From the NCBI GenBank assembly GCA_002455915.1, contig DKLU01000145.1:1-19978 (forward strand): a DNA stretch of 19,978 nucleotides, given 5' to 3'. This stretch comes from Chryseobacterium sp. UBA6632. Lineage in GTDB: Bacteria; Bacteroidota; Bacteroidia; Flavobacteriales; Weeksellaceae. A model generated the notes under the pieces. It made no database searches and was not told the origin of the DNA. It worked only from the letters and a program-made list of their open reading frames with translations. Below, in pieces: positions 14,159 through 19,978 of this stretch (position 1 is its first letter; each line of letters begins with the position of its first letter). The position numbers and the translations under genes were made by a program.

Positions 14159-14515
14159 ATGGATTTATTAAAGTACGTACAAGACAAGTACATTACAAAA
14201 AAAGAATTCCCTGAATTCAAAGCTGGTGATACAATCACTGTGTATTACGAGATTAAAGAAGGTCAAAAAACAAGAACTCAGTTCTTCAAAGGTACTGTTA
14301 TCCAATTGAGAGGTACTGGATCTACAAAAACTTTTACCATCAGAAAAATGTCTGGTGATGTAGGTGTAGAAAGAGTATTCCCAATCAACATGCCAGCTCT
14401 TCAGAAAATTGAAGTTGACAGAAGAGGTAGAGTTAGAAGATCTAGAATTTACTACTTCAGAGACCTTAGAGGTAAAAAAGCGAGAATTAAAGACGCTGCT
14501 TACAAGAAGAAATAA
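14159..14515 (+). CDS. rplS: 50S ribosomal protein L19 (bL19)
   Basis: This 118-residue protein sits at the 30S-50S interface of the ribosome. Typical bL19 features are the early FKAGDTITVYYEIKEG, the central FKGTVIQLRGTGSTKTFTIRK, then GVGVER-like GDVGVERVFPINMP, and the basic tail RRGRVRRSRIYYFRDLRGKK. Length is normal for the family. The ATG at 14159 lies about 62 bases after the expected transcription start. Codon use (many AGA, ACA and GGT codons) differs from neighbouring genes in the way expected for a highly expressed gene. It is a single-gene unit with a strong promoter and terminator; the trmD or rpsP neighbours seen in many bacteria are absent. Confidence 0.98.
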   Translation: MDLLKYVQDKYITKKEFPEFKAGDTITVYYEIKEGQKTRTQFFKGTVIQLRGTGSTKTFTIRKMSGDVGVERVFPINMPALQKIEVDRRGRVRRSRIYYFRDLRGKKARIKDAAYKKK

Positions 14516-14534
14516 TTCAGACAACAATACATAC

Positions 14535-14569
14535 AAAAAGAGACTGCTAATTTTTAGTAGTCTCTTTTT
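14535..14569 (+). terminator. rplS terminator
   Basis: AAAAAGAGACTGCTAA (14535-14550) pairs with TTAGTAGTCTCTTTTT (14554-14569) around three Ts, with one G-T pair. The T5 end of the stem is followed by more T-rich sequence. It could also work on the other strand. Confidence 0.85.
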
Positions 14570-14615
14570 ATTTTAATTATTCATAGAAGTGAATGGTGAA
14601 TTTTTACTTCGTAAA

Positions 14616-14655
14616 TCAATAGTCAATTATTAGCTCTGTTAAAATTGACTATTGA
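14616..14655. repeat. 13-bp inverted repeat between rplS and the hydrolase gene
   Basis: TCAATAGTCAATT (14616-14628) and AATTGACTATTGA (14643-14655) are exact reverse complements, 14 bases apart. The outer flanks also echo each other (GAATGGTGAATTTTT on the left; CCATTCATTTTTAAAATTCACC inverted on the right). I recall such GTCAATTGAC/GGTGAAT runs as common degenerate repeats between flavobacterial genes. It might help end both convergent transcripts, but no clean T-run follows. Confidence 0.5.
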
Positions 14656-14681
14656 CCATTCATTTTTAAAATTCACCCTTT

Positions 14682-15677
14682 TTATTTTATAAACTCATAT
14701 AAAGCGTTCCAGAATTTATCGTAAACTTCGATGTGAGGAAGGTGTCCTACATTTTCGATTTCAACTAACTTTGAACCTGCAATTTGTTGTTGGGTTTTCT
14801 TTCCTAATTCTTGATATTGTCCCATTTTTGGTTGTAATTCTTTTGGAGCTCTGTCTTTTCCGATCGCGGTTCTGTCTCTTGTTCCGATGATTAACAAAGT
14901 TGGAGTTTTGATATTTTTAAATTCATAGCAAACCGGTTGATTGTAAATCATATCTGATGTCAACGCTGCATCCCAAGCTACTTTTGGATAGTCTTGATGT
15001 AAAGTCCAGCCTGCAATTAAATCCAGCCAAGGTTGATATTCTGCTTTCCATTTATTATCGTAATAGAACTTCAATTGATAATTTTTATAGGTTTCTGAAG
15101 TATTCTTCAATTCAGACTGATACGCCTGATCAATAGTTTGATACGCTGCAAAAGTTTTATAATCTTCTAAACCAATCGGGTTTTCCAAAATTAATTTTTC
15201 AACCATAGTCGGATAAAGCAAAGTAAATCTCGTGGCAACCATTCCACCCATTGAATGACCTAATACAATTGTTTTATCAATTTTAAGTTCATCTAAAATC
15301 GCTTTTGTATTATCTGCCAACTGCGAAAATGAAAACTGATAATTCTGAGGTTTTGAAGATTTTCCAAACCCGATCTGATCCGGAATAATCACTCGAAAAC
15401 CTTTATCTGAAAGATCTTTAGCCGTTCTTTCCCAATAGGCTCCATTGAAATTCTTCCCGTGAAGAAGCATAATCACTTTTCCGTTGGATGTTTTGGGTTT
15501 TACATCCATATAAGCCATTTTCAAATCATTATTTTGAGATTTCAGATTCAAAAAATGGACTTCATAAGGATATTTATAATTAGATAATTCTGCATCTAAA
15601 GGCTTTACCTGAGAAAACATAAAGCTTGATGAAATCGATAGCATTATAATTACAGCAGCATTTTTAAAATTTTTCAT
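14682..15677 (-). CDS. Exported alpha/beta hydrolase
   Basis: This 331-residue protein begins with a likely signal peptide (MKNFKNAAVIIMLSISSSFMFSQ), so it should be in the periplasm or beyond. The alpha/beta hydrolase fold is clear: oxyanion-hole LLHGKNFNG, IIPDQIGFGKSS after strand 4, the nucleophile elbow GHSMGG (S142), the acid in IIGTRDRTAIG (D268) and the base in VGHLPHIE (H312). The catalytic triad is therefore complete. The relatives are general esterases, lipases or epoxide/haloalkane-type hydrolases; the substrate cannot be predicted. The gene starts only about 24 bases after the T-run of the upstream EamA gene's terminator, so its promoter must overlap that hairpin or it is served by read-through. 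Confidence 0.9.
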   Translation of the reverse strand: MKNFKNAAVIIMLSISSSFMFSQVKPLDAELSNYKYPYEVHFLNLKSQNNDLKMAYMDVKPKTSNGKVIMLLHGKNFNGAYWERTAKDLSDKGFRVIIPDQIGFGKSSKPQNYQFSFSQLADNTKAILDELKIDKTIVLGHSMGGMVATRFTLLYPTMVEKLILENPIGLEDYKTFAAYQTIDQAYQSELKNTSETYKNYQLKFYYDNKWKAEYQPWLDLIAGWTLHQDYPKVAWDAALTSDMIYNQPVCYEFKNIKTPTLLIIGTRDRTAIGKDRAPKELQPKMGQYQELGKKTQQQIAGSKLVEIENVGHLPHIEVYDKFWNALYEFIK

Positions 15678-15700
15678 AAAAATTTAATTTATATAAAAAT

Positions 15701-15727
15701 AAAAAAACCGCTTCAAAAGAAACGGTT
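15701..15727 (-). terminator. Terminator of the EamA transporter gene
   Basis: On the minus strand AACCGTTTC pairs with GAAGCGGTT (one G-U pair) around TTTT and runs into T7. The wobble pair favours the minus strand, which fits the EamA gene ending at 15751. Confidence 0.8.
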
Positions 15728-15750
15728 CGTATGTGTTAATTATCATTTAT

Positions 15751-16725
15751 TTAAGAAAATTCAACTACCTTTTCTTCTTTTTTTGAAAGATTCATTAAAA
15801 CAATGGCAAAAAGAATTAAAGCAATTCCCAACCATTGAATCATGATTACTTTTTCACCTAATAAAACAAAAGCCATCGTCACAGAAACCGGAAGTTCCAA
15901 GGACGAAACAATACTTCCTAATCCTAAACCTGCATTTGGAAAACCGACATTAAATAAAATCGGTGGAATAATAGTTCCGAAAAGTGATAAAATCAAACCA
16001 TATTTCCAAAGAATCGAATAATTGAAACTGTGAATATGTTCTGTGTTTTCGGTGAAATTTAAGTAAAATGATCTTAATCCATCAAAATGTAAAGGTCCGA
16101 TTTGCGCGAAAAATAAGAAGGCAAAAATTACAATAGAACCTCCACAAAGCATAATAAAACTTTTTCGGAAAACGGGTAAATGCGTTGCTAATGTATTAGA
16201 TGTAAACATCGTTAAGGTATAAGAAGCCGCCGCCATTAATCCCCAGAAAATCCCTTTGAAGTCGAGCTCTATTTCTGTATTGATAAGGTTTGTAGCTAAA
16301 ATAGTTCCAGCTAAAACGATGATAACGGAAACAACTTTTCTTACGTTGGGCAATTTTTTAGTTAAGAAACTTTCAACCACCACACTAAACCAAACGGACT
16401 GCATCAACAAAACAATCGCAATTGAAACATTAATATATTGAACCGCGATATAATAAAATAAACTTGTACATCCCAGAGAAGTTCCCGCCAATAGCAATGT
16501 TCTTACTTCTTTGGATGTTGGCGATGATAATTTTTGTTTTGAGGTAATGGTTTGAATAAAATTCAGAATTAAAAGTCCGACCAACCCTAAAATAAATTGC
16601 GATGTGGTAACCTCTGATGTTGTATAACCGTCTTCATAAGCCAATTTTACGAAGGTCGCTAACATACCGTATATACTGGCTCCAATTCCTACAAATAAAA
16701 CTCCTTTTAATATATTCTTCTTCAT
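15751..16725 (-). CDS. EamA-family (DMT superfamily) transporter
   Basis: This 324-residue inner-membrane protein has about ten helices arranged as two EamA repeats. The first repeat runs from LKGVLFVGIGASIYGMLATF to about residue 140; the second begins near FKGIFWGLMAAASYTLTMF. The second repeat ends with the typical SSLELPVSVTMAFVLLGE motif and a last helix ending LSKKEEK. These transporters export or exchange amino acids, metabolites or sugars; the substrate is unknown. The frame is open upstream to 16812, but I place the start at the ATG at 16725. The perfect -7 box at 16745-16752 lies inside the longer frame, and the extension (MRRFRLSIILI...) is not family-like. Confidence 0.85.
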   Translation of the reverse strand: MKKNILKGVLFVGIGASIYGMLATFVKLAYEDGYTTSEVTTSQFILGLVGLLILNFIQTITSKQKLSSPTSKEVRTLLLAGTSLGCTSLFYYIAVQYINVSIAIVLLMQSVWFSVVVESFLTKKLPNVRKVVSVIIVLAGTILATNLINTEIELDFKGIFWGLMAAASYTLTMFTSNTLATHLPVFRKSFIMLCGGSIVIFAFLFFAQIGPLHFDGLRSFYLNFTENTEHIHSFNYSILWKYGLILSLFGTIIPPILFNVGFPNAGLGLGSIVSSLELPVSVTMAFVLLGEKVIMIQWLGIALILFAIVLMNLSKKEEKVVEFS

Positions 16726-16744
16726 AATTTTTTTGAACAGCCTG

Positions 16745-16752
16745 CAAAGGTA
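16745..16752 (-). promoter_or_regulatory. -7 box of the EamA gene promoter
   Basis: The minus strand reads TACCTTTG, an exact -7 match, 19 bases before the ATG at 16725. The -33 side is poor: a TTTG lies only 12 bases upstream. It argues against the upstream in-frame start at 16812. Confidence 0.5.
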
Positions 16753-16801
16753 CAACTTAAAATTCAAAAGAGTGATGAAGATTAATATGATAGATAAACG
16801 A

Positions 16802-16830
16802 AATCGGCGCAAGCTTCGCTTGCGCCGATT
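16802..16830. terminator. 13-bp GC-rich hairpin after the VWA gene
   Basis: AATCGGCGCAAGC (16802-16814) pairs perfectly with GCTTGCGCCGATT (16818-16830) around TTC. It lies 25 bases beyond the stop codon of the minus-strand VWA gene and very likely stops it, although the T-tract after it is poor. Alternatively it is a mobile palindrome; its GC content is far above its surroundings. Confidence 0.6.
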
Positions 16831-16854
16831 CTAAACAATATATTTTAAGAGTGA

Positions 16855-18309
16855 TTATTTTTTGATCAATTTCTCAGTATACACTTCATTTTTATCAGAA
16901 ACCACTTTCACAATATAAACTCCCTGATTTTGAGAATGAATATCGATTTCAACTTCTTTTTCGCCACGGAAAGCTTTGTTATAAACCACATTTCCACTTA
17001 CATTCATTACCTGTAATGTTCCGGAAGTAATATTTTTATCTAAAACTACTTTAAATAAACCGTCAGTAGGATTTGGGGTTAATTTAAATAATGATTTAGG
17101 TTCTGTTTTTGGCGCCGATCTTAAAACACAATCTAAATCAAAATCATAATCAAAATACGGATAGTTGTTATAATTACTAACCATAAAATTACTTCCGTTA
17201 AATGTATAGAACATATTCAGTCTAAATCTGTATTGCCCGGTTGCTCCTGCAGCTGAGGAAGCTCCAAAATCCGCTGGATACATATAATTATAATATAGCC
17301 CTGTAGTTCCCCATTGTGAAATATTGCTCAAATCAACCGGATAAACATCTCCTGTAGCATTATTAATCATTTCAAGCTTAAAGGCATCAAGCGTAGCACC
17401 CGGAGGCAGAGAATATGTCCAATTAATAGCCTGCATTCCGTTCAATGCACATCCGTTAGGTTCATAATACATCGATGTGATTTGTCCCCAATTTGTCGAA
17501 TTACAAATATTATTTGCCGCTTCTATCCAAAGTGTACTTTCAGTTTGATACAAACTGAATCCGTTTGTTCTGTTGTAATACATTCTTGGTAAAGATCCTC
17601 CATCGAAATCACCAGGAAAATTCTCAAGAGCTCCCATATAAGTACCTCCCGGACTTGAAATTACAGCCGCCGCATTTTGAGCTGTAGGATTTGGAGTCGG
17701 AGTATAATGGAACATAACAAATCTGGCATCCCTTGCAGCTTTGAATTTAGTAACATTTACAAATGCTCCATCATTATTAAAGTTGGTATTTGCTTCGTTT
17801 ACCAAATATGATCTATTGATAGGAGCTGTACCTGTATTTCGACTTGCATCAGTAAAAGTAATAATGTGCAAAGGCTGATGATGATCTAAATTTAATGTCG
17901 TTTGCGGACTTATGATACTAAGATTAGGATTGTGATCTATTGCATCTCCTACCAATCCTAAAGCCTCATGAAACTGATCTCCAAAGTATAATCTTCTTTG
18001 AAAATTTGTTGCCACTATGTGATCATTAGTAAAATCAGATTCAATATAAATCCTTGGCATAAAGCCTGTGTTAGGAGCACCATATAAACCAGCGCCATAA
18101 TGTACTACCGCTACTCTATTTTTAGGATTGCAAGACAATAAAGACTCGATAAATTTGCTGGCAGCCAGCTTCATTTCAGTGAAAGTCTGAACATTGATGG
18201 AAAAGCCATTGTCTAATAAGATAATGTAATCGCTGCCCGGAGCCTGTGCCGAAAGTTTTCCGAAAGACATACTTAATGCCAACAGAAACAAAAGAAATGT
18301 TTTTTTCAT
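16855..18309 (-). CDS. Secreted von Willebrand factor A-like protein with T9SS tail
   Basis: This 484-residue protein has a signal peptide ending near SAQA (about 21), a VWA-like domain (about 27-240) and a type A T9SS sorting domain (LTPNPTDGLFKVVLDK onward, the last 75 or so residues). The VWA first motif is DNGFS (33-37) instead of DxSxS, the residue expected to be threonine appears as aspartate in FGDQFHEAL, and the late aspartate is present in TFTDAS (D154). The metal-adhesion site is therefore altered. The middle region (about 250-400) is rich in Asn, Tyr and aromatics and I do not recognise it. It should be delivered to the surface or medium, perhaps in adhesion or gliding-related roles, but that is inference. 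It has its own terminator hairpin. Confidence 0.75.
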   Translation of the reverse strand: MKKTFLLFLLALSMSFGKLSAQAPGSDYIILLDNGFSINVQTFTEMKLAASKFIESLLSCNPKNRVAVVHYGAGLYGAPNTGFMPRIYIESDFTNDHIVATNFQRRLYFGDQFHEALGLVGDAIDHNPNLSIISPQTTLNLDHHQPLHIITFTDASRNTGTAPINRSYLVNEANTNFNNDGAFVNVTKFKAARDARFVMFHYTPTPNPTAQNAAAVISSPGGTYMGALENFPGDFDGGSLPRMYYNRTNGFSLYQTESTLWIEAANNICNSTNWGQITSMYYEPNGCALNGMQAINWTYSLPPGATLDAFKLEMINNATGDVYPVDLSNISQWGTTGLYYNYMYPADFGASSAAGATGQYRFRLNMFYTFNGSNFMVSNYNNYPYFDYDFDLDCVLRSAPKTEPKSLFKLTPNPTDGLFKVVLDKNITSGTLQVMNVSGNVVYNKAFRGEKEVEIDIHSQNQGVYIVKVVSDKNEVYTEKLIKK

Positions 18310-18418
18310 GGATTAAAAATTTTGTTAATTAAGTTATGTTAAAAATAATATATTTTTCTTTATATCGTGAAATAATTTAAAATATTTTTAATTAATCAAA
18401 ATCTAAACTTTCAAGCAT

Positions 18419-18444
18419 AAAAAAAGCCACTCAAACGAGTGGCT
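18419..18444 (-). terminator. rpsA terminator
   Basis: AGCCACTC and GAGTGGCT form a perfect 8-bp stem with a four-base loop (18425-18444). On the minus strand it is followed by T7. It lies 24 bases after the rpsA stop codon. Confidence 0.9.
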
Positions 18445-18468
18445 CATATTTTAAAATGAAATTAAGGA

Positions 18469-19978
18469 TTATTTACCTTCTTCCATTTTTCTTTTCAATT
18501 CTGCTAATGCATCGATATCTCCTAAAGTAGATCTCTCTTCGTTTGAAGAAGAAGATACATTATTAGATCTGTTGTTAGAAGCTTCTCTTACGTTTTTCTT
18601 CTCTTCGTCTCTGAAGATACCTGTGTGAGAAACAACTACTCTCTTGAATTCTTTGTTGAATTCAATTACTTTGAATTCAGCAGTTTCACCTTTCTTGATT
18701 TTAGATCCATCTTCTTTCTCTAATAATCTTGAAGGACAGAAAGCTTCAACTTCAGCATCTTCGAATTGTACAGAAGCTCCTTTATCGTGAACTTCTACAG
18801 CAGTTCCTGTGTGTACAGTTCCTTCAGCATATTTAGTTTCGAATGCATCCCATGGGTTGTCAGTCAATTGTTTGTGACCTAGAGATAATCTTCTAGCTTG
18901 GATGTCTAGTTCAAGAACTACAACATCTAATTTATCACCAACTGCACAGAACTCAGATGGGTGCTTGATTTTCTTAGTCCAAGAAAGATCAGAGATGTAG
19001 ATTAATCCGTCGATACCTTCTTCTAACTCTACGAATACACCAAAGTTAGTGAAGTTTCTTACAGTTCCTACATGCTTAGATCCTACAGGATACTTAGCTT
19101 CGATGTTTTCCCATGGATCTTTGCTTAATTGCTTGATACCAAGAGAGATTTTTCTTTCTTCTCTGTCTAAAGTAAGTACTTCAGCTTCAACTTCATCACC
19201 TACTTTTACAAAGTCACCTGCAGATCTCAAGTGAGTAGACCAAGACATTTCAGAAACGTGGATTAATCCTTCAACACCTGGAGCGATTTCTACGAATGCA
19301 CCATAGTCAGCAAGAACTACTACTTTTCCTTTTACTTTGTCACCTACTTTCAAGTCAGCAGAAAGAGCATCCCAAGGGTGAGCTTCTAATTGCTTCATAC
19401 CCAATTGGATTCTTGTTTTCTCATCATCAAAGTCAAGGATAACAACTTTTACAGTCTGTCCGTCCTCAAGGATTTCAGATGGGTGGTTCACTCTAGACCA
19501 AGAAAGGTCTGTAATGTGGATCAATCCATCAACACCTCCAAGGTCGATGAATACACCGTAAGAAGTAATATTCTTAACAGTACCTTCAAGAACTTGTCCT
19601 TTTTCTAACTGAGCGATAATTTCTTTTTTCTGACCTTCGATATCTGCTTCGATCAACGCTTTGTGAGATACAACTACGTTTTTGAACTCAGGGTTGATTT
19701 TCACAACTTTGAACTCCATAGTTTTACCTACGAACTGATCGTAATCTTTAATTGGCTTAACGTCAATTTGAGAACCAGGTAAGAATGCTTCGATTCCGTG
19801 TACGTCAACGATCATACCACCTTTAGTTCTAGACTTCACAAAACCGTTAACGATTTCTCCAGTTTCGTGTAGTTCATTTACTTTATCCCAAGCTTTAAGC
19901 GTTCTAGCTTTTCTGTGAGATAACTGTAACTGACCTGTTTTGTCTTCTCTTCTGTCTACCATTACTTCAACCTCGTCA
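18469..19978 (-). CDS. rpsA: 30S ribosomal protein S1, 5' end beyond the window
   Basis: S1 binds mRNA and helps load it on the 30S subunit; this matters in Bacteroidota, which mostly lack Shine-Dalgarno pairing. About 503 codons are visible. The frame runs open to the window edge (DEVEV before the first visible Met), so that ATG at 19962 is internal. Five S1 RNA-binding repeats can be read in order, starting near GEIVNGFVKSRTKGG, GQVLEGTVKNITSYGVF, GDKVKGKVVVLADYGAF, GSKHVGTVRNFTNFGVF and GTVHTGTAVEVHDKG. The last is the most diverged. The tail is Ser/Asn-rich, then ends with LGDIDALAELKRKMEEGK. Codon choice is that of a highly expressed gene. The first repeat of the usual six and the promoter lie to the right of the window. 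Confidence 0.97.
   Translation of the reverse strand, partial: DEVEVMVDRREDKTGQLQLSHRKARTLKAWDKVNELHETGEIVNGFVKSRTKGGMIVDVHGIEAFLPGSQIDVKPIKDYDQFVGKTMEFKVVKINPEFKNVVVSHKALIEADIEGQKKEIIAQLEKGQVLEGTVKNITSYGVFIDLGGVDGLIHITDLSWSRVNHPSEILEDGQTVKVVILDFDDEKTRIQLGMKQLEAHPWDALSADLKVGDKVKGKVVVLADYGAFVEIAPGVEGLIHVSEMSWSTHLRSAGDFVKVGDEVEAEVLTLDREERKISLGIKQLSKDPWENIEAKYPVGSKHVGTVRNFTNFGVFVELEEGIDGLIYISDLSWTKKIKHPSEFCAVGDKLDVVVLELDIQARRLSLGHKQLTDNPWDAFETKYAEGTVHTGTAVEVHDKGASVQFEDAEVEAFCPSRLLEKEDGSKIKKGETAEFKVIEFNKEFKRVVVSHTGIFRDEEKKNVREASNNRSNNVSSSSNEERSTLGDIDALAELKRKMEEGK

Noticed and set aside
14168..14536. A 122-codon frame antisense to rplS
   Set aside because: It lies wholly over the well-supported L19 gene on the other strand, has no promoter or family motif, and its existence is explained by the codon bias of rplS.
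16726..16812. N-terminal extension of the EamA transporter
   Set aside because: A perfect -7 box lies inside it, 19 bases before the preferred ATG, and the extension runs into the hairpin that follows the VWA gene.
1..19978. CRISPR arrays, insertion sequences, prophage, tRNA or rRNA genes
   Set aside because: No regularly spaced repeats, transposase, integrase or phage proteins, and no cloverleaf or rRNA sequence were seen on either strand.

Overview
This window looks like a chromosomal segment of a flavobacterium in the Weeksellaceae, probably Chryseobacterium or a close relative. The evidence is AT-rich DNA, a SusC/SusD pair, two proteins with type IX secretion (T9SS) C-terminal tails, and several perfect Bacteroidota -7 boxes (TAnnTTTG). 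Shine-Dalgarno sites are absent or poor, and the intergenic repeats resemble ones I remember from Chryseobacterium. The genus call rests on memory, not a search.

Layout. Positions 1-1036 are a long non-coding stretch holding a terminator hairpin, a perfect 12-bp inverted repeat and a LacI-type operator candidate. They lead into a susC-susD outer-membrane uptake pair (1037-5807, +). Positions 5808-6214 hold an inverted-repeat element of about 200 bp and a bidirectional terminator. Positions 6215-9640 hold the two subunits of a succinyl-CoA:3-ketoacid-type CoA transferase (scoB and scoA, both -), with an MsbA-like ABC exporter (+) lying between them. Positions 9817-10887 hold two small DoxX-family membrane proteins (+); the second is bracketed by two copies of a 53-bp palindromic repeat. 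Positions 11132-13873 (-) encode a secreted purple-acid-phosphatase-like metallophosphoesterase with three C-terminal beta repeats and a T9SS tail. rplS (14159-14515, +) has a textbook flavobacterial promoter and a possible leader RNA. The rest is on the - strand: an exported alpha/beta hydrolase, an EamA-type transporter, a secreted von Willebrand factor A protein with a T9SS tail, and ribosomal protein S1 (rpsA), whose 5' end runs off the right edge.

How the genes relate. susC and susD form one uptake complex and are almost certainly one operon, but no glycan-degrading enzyme, sensor or regulator lies beside them, so the substrate is unknown. ScoA and ScoB must assemble together although their genes are separated by a gene on the other strand. 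The two T9SS-tailed proteins need secretion machinery encoded elsewhere. The remaining genes look like independent single-gene units, most of them closed by clear hairpin terminators.

I found no CRISPR array, insertion sequence, phage gene, tRNA, rRNA or defence system. I do not see a convincing new multi-gene system. The observations most worth following are the split CoA transferase locus with a 9-mer shared upstream of both halves, the repeat-bracketed doxX gene, the operator candidates upstream of susC and of the first doxX gene, and the rplS leader.
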